Source: Petrolisthes cinctipes (Eukaryota > Arthropoda > Malacostraca > Decapoda > Porcellanidae). Taken from it: a DNA stretch of 64,000 nucleotides. Shown here piece after piece: positions 21,901 to 34,830 of this stretch (positions within the stretch are counted from its first letter, which is position 1; every line of letters begins with the position of its first letter). The stretch is from contig JAWQEG010001559.1 of the NCBI GenBank assembly GCA_033782935.1, forward strand, positions 744,001 to 808,000, in the 5' to 3' direction. The notes under the pieces were generated by a model that ran no database searches, was not told where the DNA came from, and saw only the letters and a list, made by a program, of their open reading frames with translations. A program made the position numbers and the translations under genes.

Positions 21901-24900
21901 TAATGACTGTTGATATTTACAGTCCAAGCTCTGTAATAACACTTACACACCCACCACCCTATGAATGACTGTTGATATTTACAGTCCAAGCACTGTAATG
22001 ACACCCACACAACCACCACCCCATGATTGACTGTTGATATTTACAGTTCAAGCAATGTAATGACACCCAAACACCCACCACCCTATAAATGACTGTTGAT
22101 ATTTACCGTCCAAGCACTGTAATGACATCCACACACCTATCACCCTATGAATGACTGTTAATATTTACGGTCCAAGCACTGTCATGCCACCCACCACCCA
22201 ATAAATGACTGTTGATATTTACAGTCAAAGCAATGTAATGACACCTAAACACCCATGACCCCATGAATTATGGTTGATATTTACAGTCCAAGCACTGTAA
22301 TGACACCCACACACCCACAACCCCATGAATGACTGTAATTCAGTCCAAGCACTCTAATGATACCCACCACCCTATGAATGACTGTAGATATTTACAATCA
22401 AATCACTGTAACAACACCCATACACCCACCACCCCATGAATGACTGTTGATATTTACAGTCCAAGCACTGTAATGACACCCACACACCCACCACCCTATG
22501 ATTGACTGTTGATATTTACAGTCCATGCACTTTAATGACATCCACACACCCACCACCCCATGAATGACTGTTGATATTTACAGTCCAAGCTCTGTAATGA
22601 CACTCACACACCCACCACCCTATGAATGACTGTTGATGTTTACAGTCCAAGCACTGTAATGACACCCACACACCAACCACCCCATAAATGACTGTTGATA
22701 TTTATAGTCCAAGCACTGTAATGACACCGACACACCCACGACCATATAAATGACTGTTGATATTTTCAGTCCAAGCACTGTAATGACAACCACACTCCCA
22801 CCACCCCATAAATAACGGTTGATATTTATAGTCCAAGTACTGTAATGACACCCACACACCCACCATTCCATTAATGACTTAATATTTTCAGTCCAAGCAC
22901 TGTAATGACATCCACACACCTACCACCCCATGAATGACTGTTAACATTTACAGTCTGAGCACTGTAATGACACACACACACCCACCACCCAATAAATGAC
23001 TGTTGATATTTACAGTCCAAGCACTGTAATAACACACTCACACCCACCACCCCATAAATGACTGTTGATATTTATAGTCTAAGCACTGTAATGACACCCA
23101 CACAACCACCACCTCAAAAAGGACTGTTGATATTTAAAGTCTAAGCACTGTAATGACACCCACACACCCACCACTCCATGAATGACTGTTGATATTTACA
23201 GTCCAAGCTCTGTAATAACACTCACACACCCATGACCCTATGAATGACTGTGGATATTTACAGTCTAAGCACTGTAATGACACCCACACACCCACCACCA
23301 CATGATTGACTGTTGATATTTACAGTCCAAGCTCTGTACTGACACTCAAACACCCACCACCCTATAAATGATTGTTGATATTTACAGGCCAAGCACTGTA
23401 ATGACACACACACACCAACCACCCCATAAATGACGGTTGATATTTATAGTCCTAGCAATGTAATGACACCCACACACCCACCACCCCATAAATTACTGTT
23501 GATATTTTCAGTCCAAGCACTGTAATGACATCCACACACCCACTGCCCCATGAATGATTGTTAATATTTACAGTCCATGCACTCTAATGACACCTACCAC
23601 CCTCTTAAAGACTGTTGATATTTACAGTCAAAGCACTGTAATAACACCCACACACTCACCACCCCATGAATGACTGTTGATATTCACAGTCCAAGCACTG
23701 TAATGACACCCACTCACCCACCACCCAATATATGATGGTTGATATTTACAGTCCAAAAACTGTAATGACACCCACACACTCACCACCCAATGATTGACTG
23801 TTGATATTTACAGTCCAAGCACTGTAATGACACACTCACACCCACCCACCCATAAATGACTGTTGATATTTACGGTCTAAGCACTGTAATGACACCCACA
23901 CAACCACCACCCCAAGAATGACTGTTGATATTTATAGTCCAAGCACTGTAATGACACTCACACACCCACCACTCCATAAATGACTGTTGATATTTATAGT
24001 CTAAGCACTGTAATGACACCCACACAACCACCACCTCAAAAAGGACTGTTGATATTTAAAGTCTAAGCACTGTAATGACACCCACACACCCACCACTCCA
24101 TGAATGACTGTTGATATTTACAGTCCAAGCTCTGTAATAACACTCACACACCCATGACCCTATGAATGACTGTGGATATTTACAGTCTAAGCACTGTAAT
24201 GACACCCACACACCCACCACCACATGATTGACTGTTGATATTTACAGTCCAAGCTCTGTACTGACACTCAAACACCCACCACCCTATAAATGATTGTTGA
24301 TATTTACAGGCCAAGCACTGTAATGACACACACACACCAACCACCCCATAAATGACGGTTGATATTTATAGTCCTAGCAATGTAATGACACCCACACACC
24401 CACCACCCCATAAATGACTGTTGATATTTTCAGTCCAAGCACTGTAATGACATCCACACACCCACTGCCCCATGAATGATTGTTAATATTTACAGTCCAT
24501 GCACTCTAATGACACCTACCACCCTCTTAAAGACTGTTGATATTTACAGTCAAAGCACTGTAATAACACCCACACACTCACCACCCCATGAATGACTGTT
24601 GATATTCACAGTCCAAGCACTGTAATGACACCCACTCACCCACCACCCAATATATGATGGTTGATATTTACAGTCCAAAAACTGTAATGACACCCACACA
24701 CTCACCACCCAATGATTGACTGTTGATATTTACAGTCCAAGCACTGTAATGACACACTCACACCCACCCACCCATAAATGACTGTTGATATTTACGGTCT
24801 AAGCACTGTAATGACACCCACACAACCACCACCCCAAGAATGACTGTTGATATTTATAGTCCAAGCACTGTAATGACACTCACACACCCACCACTCCATT

Positions 24901-25675
24901 AATGACTGTTGATATTTACAGTCCAAGCTCTGTAATAACACTTACACACCCACCACCCTATGAATGACTGTTGATATTTACAGTCCAAGCACTGTAATGA
25001 CACCCACACAACCACCACCCCATGATTGACTGTTGATATTTACAGTTCAAGCAATGTAATGACACCCAAACACCCACCACCCTATAAATGACTGTTGATA
25101 TTTACCGTCCAAGCACTGTAATGACACCCGCACACCTATCACCCTATGAATGACTGTTGATATTTACAGTCCAAGCACTGTAATGCCACCCACCACCAAA
25201 TAAATGACTGTTGATATTTACAGTCAAAGCAATGTAATGACACCTAAACACCCATGACCCCATGAATTATAGTTGATATTTACAGTCCAAGCACTGCAAT
25301 GACACCCACACACCCACAACCCCATGAATGACTGTTGATATTTACAGTCCAAGCACTCTAATGATACCCACCACCCTATGAATGACTGTAGATATTTACA
25401 ATCAAATCACTGTAACAACACCCATACACAACCACCCCATGAATGACTGTTGATATTTACAGTCCAAGCACTGTAATGACACCCACACACCCACTACCCC
25501 ATGATTGACTGTTGATATTTACAGTCCAAGCACTTTAATGACATCCACACACCCACCATCCTATGAATGACTGTTGATATTTACAGTCCAAGCTCTGTAA
25601 TGACACTCACACACCCACCACCCTATGAATGACTGTTGATGTTTACAGTCCAAGCACTGTAATGACACCCACGCA
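21901..25675. repeat. Satellite A segment duplicated at about 3.0-kb offset
   Basis: The ordered variants at about 21901-22670 recur at about 24900-25675. Shared diagnostics are a monomer with CTCTGTAATAACACTTAC, a monomer with CAAACACCCACCACCC, TTTACCGTCCAAGC, the ACCCATGACCCCATGAATTA monomer and a TTGATGTTTACAGTCC monomer. The first copy has a damaged monomer at about 22333 (GACTGTAATTCAGTCC) that is full length in the second. Confidence 0.75.
23052..24898. repeat. Recent 922-bp tandem duplication in satellite A (two copies)
   Basis: Copy 1 is about 23052-23973 and copy 2 about 23974-24898, joined head to tail at exactly 922 bp (about 15 monomers). They share rare variants in order, including ACCACCTCAAAAAGGACTG, CCCATGACCCTATGAATGAC and TTACGGTCTAAGC. 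Very few differences were seen (for example CATAAATTACTG against CATAAATGACTG), so the duplication is recent. Confidence 0.85.
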
Positions 25676-28600
25676 CCCACCACCCCATAAATGATGGTAG
25701 ATATTTATAGTCCAAGCAATGTAATGACACCGACACACCCACCACCATATAAATGACTTTTGATATTTTCAGTCCAAGCACTGTAATGACATCCACACAC
25801 CCACTACCCCATGAATTACTGTTAATATTTACAGTCCAAGCACTTTAATGACACCCACCACCTCTGAATGACTGTTGATATTTACAGTCAAAGCACTGTA
25901 ATACACTCACACACTCACCAAACCATAAATGACTGTTGATATTTACAGTCCAAGCACTGTAATGACACCCACACACCAACCACCCCATGAATGACTGTTG
26001 ATATTCACAGTCCAAGCACCGTAATGACACCCCGACAACCACCATCTTATAATTGACTGTTGATATTCATAGTCCAAGCACTGTAATGACACCCAAACAC
26101 CAACCACCCCATAATTGACTGTTGATATTTACAGTTCGATCACCATAATGACACCCACACACCAACCACCCAATGAATGACTGTTGATATTTACATTCAA
26201 AGCACTGTATTGACACTCACACACCCACCACCCCATAAATAACTGTTGATATTTACTGTCCAAGCAATCTAATGACACCCATCACCCTATGAATGACTGT
26301 AGATATTTACAGTCCAAGCACTGTAATAACACTCACACACCCACCACCCTATGAATGACTGTTGAGATTTACAGTCCAAGCACTGTAATGACAACCACAC
26401 TCCCACAACCCCATAAATGACGGTTGATATTTATAGTCCAAGTACCGTAATGACACCCACACACCCACCACCCCATAAATGACTTAATATTTTCAGTCCA
26501 GGCACTGTAATGACATCCACACACCTACCATCCCATGAATGACTGTTAACATTTACAGTCTGAGCACTGTAATGACACCCACACACCCACCACCCCAAAA
26601 ATGACTGTTGATATTTAAAGTCCAAGCACTGTAATGACACCCACACACCCACCACTCCATGAATGACTGTTGATATTTACAGTCCAAGCTCTGTAATGAC
26701 ACCCATACACCCACCACCCCATGATTGACTGTTGATATTTACAGTCCAATCACTGTAATGACACCCTCACACCCACCACTCCATTAATTCTGGTTGATAT
26801 TTACAGTCCAAGCACTGTAATGACACCCACACAACCACCACCCCATTAATACTGTTGATATTTACAGTCCAAGCACTGTAATGACACACACCACCCTATG
26901 AATGACTGTTGATAATTACAATCAAAACACTGTAATGACAACCACACACCCACCACCCCTTAAATAACTGTTGATATTTACAGTCCAAGCACTGTAATGA
27001 CACCCACACACCCACAACCCCAAGAATGACTGTTGATATTTACAGTCCAAGCACTGTAATGACATCCACACACCCACCAACCCATGAATGACTGTTGATA
27101 TTTACAGTCCAAGCTCTGTAATGACACTCACACACCCACCACCCTATGAATGACTGTTGATATTAACAGTCCAAGCACTGTAATGACACCTACACACCCA
27201 CCACCCCATAAATGACGGTTGATATTTATAGTCCAAGCAATGTAATGACACCCACACACCCACCACCCGATAAATGACTGTTGATATTTACAGTCCAGGC
27301 ACTGTAATGACACACCCCCACCAACCTATGAATGACTGTTGATATTTACAGTCCAAGCTCTGTAATAGCACCCACACAGACCATGAATGACAGTTGATAT
27401 TTACAGTCCAAGCACTGCAATGACACCCACACCCTGACCCCCTCATGAATGACTGGTGATATTTACAGTCTAAGCACTGTAACGACACTCACACACCATC
27501 CACTCCATGACTGACTGTTGATATTTACATTCCAAGCAATGTAATGAGACCTACACACCAACCACACCATGAATAACTGTTGATATTTACAGTCCAAACA
27601 CGGTAATGACACTCACACACCATCCGCCCTATAAATGTCTGTTAATATTTACAGTCCAAGCACTGTAAGGACACCCAAACACCCAACACCCCATAAATGA
27701 CAGTTGATATTTTCAGTCCAAGCATTGTAATGACACCCACACACCCAACACCCCATTAATGACCATTGATAATTATAGTACAAGCATTTTAATGACTTCC
27801 ACACACCCACCACTTAATGAATGATTGTTGATATTTACAGTCCATGCACTGTAATGACACCCACACACCCCCAAACCCATGTATGAAAGTTGATATTTAC
27901 AGGTCAAGCATTGTAATGACACCCATACACCCACCACCCCATCAATGACAGTTGATATTTACAGTCCAAGCCCTCAAATGACACCCACACACCTAATACT
28001 CAATGAATAACTGTTGATATTTACAGTCCAATCACTGTAATGACACCCGTACACCCACCACCCAATAATTGATTGTTGGTATATACAGTCCAAGTACTGT
28101 AAAGACACCCACACACCAACCACTCTATGACTGACTGTTGATATTTACAGTCCAAGCACTGTAATATCACCCACACACACACCACCCCATTAATAACTGT
28201 TAATATTTACAGTCCAAACACTGTAATGAACCCCACACACCCACCACCCCATGAATGACTGTTAATAGTTACAGTCCAAGCAATGTAATGACACCCACAC
28301 ACCCATCACCCCATGAATGACTGTTGATATATACAGTCCAAGCACTGTAATGACACTCACAACCCCATGAATGACTGTGGATATTTACAGTCAAAGCACT
28401 GTAATGACACATAACACTCCATGAATGATGGTTGATATTAACAGTCCAAGCACTGTAATGACACCTACACACCCACCACCCCTTGAATGACTGTTGATAT
28501 ATATTAACAGTCCAAGCACTGTAATGACACACAAACACCCACCACCCCATGAATGACTGTTGATATTTTCAGTCCAAGCACTGTAATGACACACACACCA

Positions 28601-31433
28601 ACCAACCTATGAATGACGGTTGATATTTACAGTACAAGCACTGTAATGTCACCGACACACCCCATGAATGACAGTTGAAATTTACAGTCCAAGCACTGTA
28701 ATGATACACTCACACACCAACCCATGAATGACTGTTGATATTTGCAGTACAAACACTGTAATGTCACCGACACATCCCATTAATGACAGTTGATATTTAC
28801 AGTCCAAGCACTGTAATGACACCCACACACCCACCACCCAATGAATGATTGTTGATATTTACAGTCTTAGCATTGTAATGACACCGACACACCCATCAAC
28901 CCATGAATGACTGTTGATATTTTCAGTCCAAGCACTGTAATATCACTCAAACACCCACCACCCTATAAATGACTGTTAATATTTACAGTCCAAGCACTGT
29001 AATGACACCTACAACCCCACCTTTCCATGAATGACTGTTGATATTTACAGTCCAAGCACTATAATTACACCAACCACCCCATTAATTACTGTTGATATTT
29101 ACAGTCCAAGCACTGTAATGATACACAAACATCCATCACCCCATGATTGACTGTTGATATTTACAGTCAAAGCACTGTAATGACACCCACCACCACATGA
29201 ATGACTTGATGTTTACACTCCAAGCACTGTAATTACAACTACAAATCCACCACCCCTTGAATGACTGTTAATATTTACAGTCCAAGCACTGTAATGACAC
29301 ACATTCCACCCAACCTATGAATGACTGTTGATATTTACACTCCAATCTCTGTAATAGCACCCACACACACCATGAATGACAGTTGATATTTACAATCCAA
29401 GCACTATAATGACACCCACACACTGACCACCCCATGATTGACTGTTGATATTTACAGTCTAAGCACTGTAATACACCAACACACCCACCAACTCATAAAT
29501 GACTGTTGATATTTACATTCCATGCACTGTACTGAGACCCACACACTAACCACCCCATGAATGACTGTTTATATTTACAGACCAAGCAATGTAATGACAC
29601 TCACACACCATCCACCCCATGAATGACTGTTGATATTTACAGTCCAAGCACTGTAATGACACCCACACATCCACCACCCCATTAATGACCATTGATATTT
29701 ATAGTCCAAGCACTGTAATGACAGCCACACACCCAACACCCAATGAATAACTGTTGATATTTACACTCCAAGCACTGTAATGACACCCACACACCCAGCA
29801 CCCCATGAATGACGGTTGATAATCACAGTCCAAGCACTGTAATGACACCCCTACACTAAAAACTATATGAATGACTGTTGATATTTACAGACCAAGCACT
29901 GTAATGACACCCACACACCCACCACCCCATGAATGTCTGTTGATATTTACAGTCCAAACACTGTAATGACACCCACACACCCACCACCCCATGAATGACT
30001 GTTGATATTTACAGTCCAAGCACTGTAATGACACCCACACACCCACCACTCCATGAATGACTATTGATATTTTCTGTCCAAGTATTGTAATGACACCCAC
30101 ACACCCACCACCCCATGAATGACTTGATATTTACAATCCAAGCACTTCAATGACACTCCCCTCCCCATGAATGACTGTTGATATTTACAGTTAAAGCACT
30201 GAAATGAAACCCACATACACACCACCCCATGAATGACTGTTAATACTTACAGTTAAAGCACTGTAATCACATCAACACACCCACCACTCTATGAATGACT
30301 ATTGATATTTACTGTCCAAGTACTGTAATGACACTACACACCCACCATCCCATGAATGATGGTTGATATTCACAGTCCAAGCTCTGTAATGACAACCCTA
30401 CACTTACCACTAAATGAATGAATGTTGATATTTAAAGTCCAAGCACTTTAATGACACACACACCCACCATCCCATAAATAACTGTTGATATTTACACTCC
30501 AAGCACTGTAATGACACCCACACACCCAGCACCCCATGAATGATGGTTGATAATCACAGTCCAAGCACTGTAATGACACCCCTACACGAACCACTAAATG
30601 AATTACTGTTGATATTTACAGACAAAGCACTATAATGACACCCACACACCCACCACCCCATTATGTATGTTGATATTTACAGTCCAGTTACGGTAATGAC
30701 ACCCACACACCCACCACCCCATGAATGGCTGTTGATATTTACAGTCCAAGCAATATAATGACACCCAAACACCCACTACCCCATGAAAGACGGTTGATAT
30801 TTACACTCCATGCACTGTAATGACACCCACACACCCACCACCCCTTGAATGACTGTTGATATTTACATTCCAAGCACTGTAATGACACCCACACACCCAC
30901 CACTCTATGAATGACTATTGATATTTACTGTCCAAGTACTGTAATGACACCCACACACCCACCAGCCCATGAATGACTTGATATTTACAGTCCAAGCTCT
31001 GCAATGACACTTCCCTCCTCATGAATGACTGTTGATATTTACAGTAAAAGCACTGAAATGAAACCCACACACACACCACCCCATGGATGACTGTTGATAC
31101 TTACAGTTAAATCACTGTAATGACACCCACACACCAATCATGCCATGAATGACTTTTGATATTTACATTCCTAGCACTTTAATGAAACCCACAAACCCAC
31201 CACCCCATGAATGACTGTTTATATTTACAGTCCAAGCAATGTCATGACACCCATACACCCACCACCCCATGAATGACTGTTGATATTAACAGTCCAAGCA
31301 CAGTACTGACACCCATACATCCACTACCCCGTGAATGACTTGATATTTACAGTTCAAGATCTGTAATTACACCAACACACCAACCACCCCACGAATGATT
31401 GTTGATATTTACAGTATAGGCACTGTAATGACA

Positions 31434-31735
31434 CACACCCCCACCAACCTATAAATGACTGTTGATATTTACAGTCCAAGCTCTGTAATAGCACCCACAC
31501 ACACCATGAATGACAGTTTATATTTACAGTCCAAGCACTGTAATGACACACTCCCACCAACCTTTGAATGACTGTTGATATTTACAGTCCAAGCTCTGTA
31601 ATAGCACCCACACACACCATGAATGACAGTTTATATTTACAGTCCAAGCACTGTAATGACACACACTCCCACCAACCTTTGAATTACTGTTGATATTTAC
31701 ACTCCAAACTCTGTAATAGCACCCACACACACCAT
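31434..31735. repeat. Short-period 113-115-bp dimeric repeat within satellite A
   Basis: A two-monomer unit made of a shortened monomer (AGCACCCACACACACCATG tail) and a second with ACTCCCACCAACCTTTGAATG repeats about 2.6 times, with CTCTGTAATAGC at 31481, 31594 and 31709. The same dimers are present in the duplicated copy about 3916 bp downstream (near 35350-35650). Confidence 0.75.
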
Positions 31736-33398
31736 GAGTGACAGTTGATATTTACAGTCCAAGCACTGTAATGACACCCACACACCCACCACCCCATGAA
31801 TGACTGTTGATAATTTCAGTCCAAGCAATGTAATGACACCCACACACCAACAACCCCATGAATAACTGTTGATATATACAGTCCAAGCACTGTAATGACA
31901 CTCACACCCCATGAATGACTGTTGATATTTACAGTCAAAGCACTGTAATGACACCAACCATCCCATGAATGATGATTGATATTTACAGTCCGAGCACTGT
32001 AATGACACCTACAAACCCACCACCCCATGAATGACTGTTGATATATATTAACAGTCCAAGCACTGTAATGACACACAAACACCCACCACCCTATGAATGA
32101 CTGTTGATATTTACAGTCTAAACACTGTAATGACAAACACACCTACCAACTCATGAATGACTGTTGATATTTACAGTACAAGCACTGTAATGTCACCGAC
32201 ACACCCCATGAATGACAGTTGATATTTACAGTCCAAGCACTGTAATGACACACACACACATCAACCCATGAATGTCTGTTGATATTTACAGTACAAGCAC
32301 TGTAATGTCACCGACACACCTCATGATTGACAGTTGATATTTACAGTCCAATCACTGTAATGACACTCACACAACCACCACCCCATAAATGATGGTTAAT
32401 ATTTATAGTCCAAGCACTGTAATATCACCCACACACCCACCACCCCTTGAATGACTGTTGATATTTACACTCCAAACTCTGTAATAGCACCCACACACAC
32501 CTTGAATGATAGTTGATATTTACAGTCCAAGCACTGTAATGACACTCAGACACCCACCACCCCATGAATTAGGGCCGTTGATATTTACAATCCAAGCACT
32601 TTAATGACACCCACACACCTACCACCCCATGAATGACTGTTGATATTTACAATCCAAGCACTGTATTGAGACCGACACACTGACCACCCCATGATTGACT
32701 GTTGATATTTACAGTCTAAGCACCGTAATGACACCCACACATCCACCAACCCATAAATAACTGTTGATATTTACATTCCATGCACTGTAATGTGACCCAC
32801 ACACCAACCACCCTATGAATGACTGTTGATATTGAGCGTCCAAGCACTGTAATGACACTCACACACCATCAACCCCATGAATGCTTGTTGATATTTACAG
32901 TCAAAGCAATGTAATGACACCCGCACACCAACCATCCCATTAATGACCATTGATATTTATAGTCCAAGCACTCTAATGACACCCACACACCCACCACCCA
33001 ATGAATAACTGTTGATATTTACAGTCCAAGCACCGTAAAGACACCGACACACCCACCACCCCATAAATGACTGTTAATATTTACTGTCCAAACACTGTAA
33101 TGACACCAACACACCCACCTACCCATGAATGACTGTTGATAGTTACAGTCCAAGCAATGTAATGATACCCACACACCCACCACCCCATGAATGAATGTTG
33201 ATATGTACAGTCCAAGCACTGTAATGACACTCACCACCCCATGAATAACTGTCGACATTTACAGTCAAAGCACTGTAATGACACCCACCACCCTATGAAT
33301 AATGGTTGATATTTACAGTCCAAGCACTGTAATGACACCTACACACCCACCACCCCATGAATGACTGATTTTTTTTTTTTTTTTTTTTTTACATATAG

Positions 33399-33464
33399 TG
33401 AGTGGAGGAAAGGAAAAAACAAATAAATAAATGGTTCCATTTGCCTATTGGCATCCTCCACTCA
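33399..33464 (-). other. 11-bp inverted repeat in LINE 3' UTR, copy 1
   Basis: TGAGTGGAGGA (33399-33409) and TCCTCCACTCA (33454-33464) are perfect complements with a 44-base loop. One arm overlaps the TGA stop and the other ends 8 bases from the poly(A). Several LINE families have a 3' stem-loop recognised by their RT; that role here is inferred. Confidence 0.7.
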
Positions 33465-34830
33465 TAAAATATTTAAAACAACTGGATTTAAATTGCTGGG
33501 GGTTATAACTTGCTGGAAAACATTCCCTTGGTAGAGAATTCCACAGGGAAGTAGTACGGGGAGTAAATGATTTTTGTAAGCAGTTGTCCTGCAACGTGGA
33601 GGAGTCAGTGTGAACTCATGCGCATTCTCAGCTGCCCTAGTCCTCCATGGGAAGACGCGAAGGGGTGGTATAATCAGGGCAAGTTCATCCGAACATTTCT
33701 TATAAAAGTATCTATAAAATATTGCAAGGAAAGCAACATTTCTACATACTGATAAGGGAGGGAATTTATTAGTGATCATAGCTCTGTTTTGAATTTTATC
33801 TAATTGTCTTAACACCACCGATCCACAACCAGCCCACAGAGGTGAACAATATTCCATCTGGGAACGCACATGACTCTTATATATTAGTGCTAACTGCTCG
33901 TCAGTCAAATAATTACAAGCTCTGTATAAAAGTCCCATCTTCCTAGATGCAGTTTTGGCAATGGATTTTACATAGGGAGTCCAACTGAGGTTTTCATTTA
34001 AAGTTACACCAAGGAGATCAATGCTGTGGGACTTGGGGATATTTGTAATATTGAAAATAATGTGAGAATCTTGATTATCTGATCTATTTGAGAACGGGAT
34101 GTATTTAGTTTTATTTGCATTGAAAGAAACTAGGTTGTTTTGTCCCCATTCAAAGATCTTCATTAAGTCTTCATTTAATGAAATTGAAGTGGCAAGTTTG
34201 TATTCTAAAATATTGTGTTGAGGAAAAATATCATTAAATGAGAAGGAACTGTGAATAGTTGAATCATCAGCAGAGGAGTGAATTGAATTCTGAGTAACTG
34301 ACAAAAGATCATTAATATGAATGAGGAACAAAGTTGGAGCCAAGACCGCTCCTTGAGGAACACCAGCATTAATGGGATGAAAGTTGGAATACAGACCATC
34401 TACCATCACACGTAATTTTCTGTTGCTAAGATATGAATTAATTAGGGGAACAAAAGATTGGAAGCTTAGACAGTAATGATCTGTGCCATACTCTGTCAAA
34501 GGCTTTAGATATATCAAGGCAAATTGTGTGAGTCTCTCCATATTTATCAGTTGATTGGAATATGTTATCTGTGAAATAACAGAGCAGGTCCACAGTAGAT
34601 CATCTCTGTCTAAAGCCATATTGCTTATCATTTAGCAGATGATTTTTCTCAAGGTGCTTTACAAAGTGATTGTTAAGAACTATTTCAAATATTTTACCGA
34701 GAGTAGACGTGATGGCAATTGGTCTGTAATTTGATTGATTTGCGGTAGCTCCTTTTTTAGGAATTGGTTGTACATTGGCTTCTTTCCAGGCGGCTGGGAA
34801 GGACGAGGTATGGAGACATACACGAAATAA
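33462..34830 (-). pseudogene. LINE reverse transcriptase fragment, copy 1 (two lesions)
   Basis: Minus-strand RT remnant. The N-terminal part begins at the truncation with NYRPIAITSTLGKIFE, then a run to YGFRQR. Here a TGA at 34600-34602 replaces the CGA of copy 2, a nonsense change. Beyond it come CLDISKAFDRVWH (palm aspartate) and, near 34444-34474, a frameshift or small deletion that moves the reading into the frame carrying NSYLSNRKLRV, INAGVPQGAVLAPTLF and the catalytic SSADDST (34263-34271). The C-terminal part runs to a TGA at 33462-33464 with LLGVTLNENLSW and SQMEYCSPLWAG motifs typical of this LINE group. No endonuclease domain remains. It cannot encode a working protein. Confidence 0.9.

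Larger units (their letters stand above)
13673..33368. repeat. Satellite A array, block 2
   Basis: A further 19.7 kb of the 62-bp satellite in the same orientation as block 1, about 320 monomers. From 13.7 to about 27 kb monomers are mostly near full length. From about 27.3 to 33.3 kb shorter variants are frequent, with C/A tails cut to forms such as CACACACCATGAATGAC, and GACAGTTGAT replaces GACTGTTGAT in many units. There is no gene. The block contains several local segmental duplications listed separately. Confidence 0.97.
33369..34830 (-). mobile_element. 5'-truncated non-LTR retrotransposon (LINE), copy 1
   Basis: A 1462-bp minus-strand insertion in satellite A. Its 3' end is a 22-base poly(A) (poly(T) at 33369-33390 on the + strand) and its 5' end is cut within the RT domain at 34830, where satellite resumes with TTGATATATATTAACAG. 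The poly(A) tail, RT motifs and 5' truncation are the hallmarks of target-primed integration. The poly(A) favours a Jockey-type over a CR1-type lineage, but the clade is not settled. No clear target-site duplication is visible. The flanks match the single monomer GAATGACTG-TTGATATATATT found intact at about 32030-32055. Confidence 0.92.

Noticed and set aside
31697..32142. Minus-strand open frames in satellite A with repeated C/W/Y-rich peptides
   Set aside because: They recur with the repeat period in all three frames, overlap each other, start at arbitrary triplets and exist because the G/T-rich strand has few stops. 62 is not a multiple of 3, so the peptide repeat simply cycles through frames.
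33369..33390. Target-site duplication for the LINE
   Set aside because: Only short ambiguous matches such as TGAT are present on the two sides; they cannot be distinguished from chance.
33462..34631. A 389-residue RT-like protein as an intact gene
   Set aside because: It is the frame-shifted C-terminal part of a 5'-truncated LINE, lacking the N-terminal RT blocks in frame and the endonuclease.
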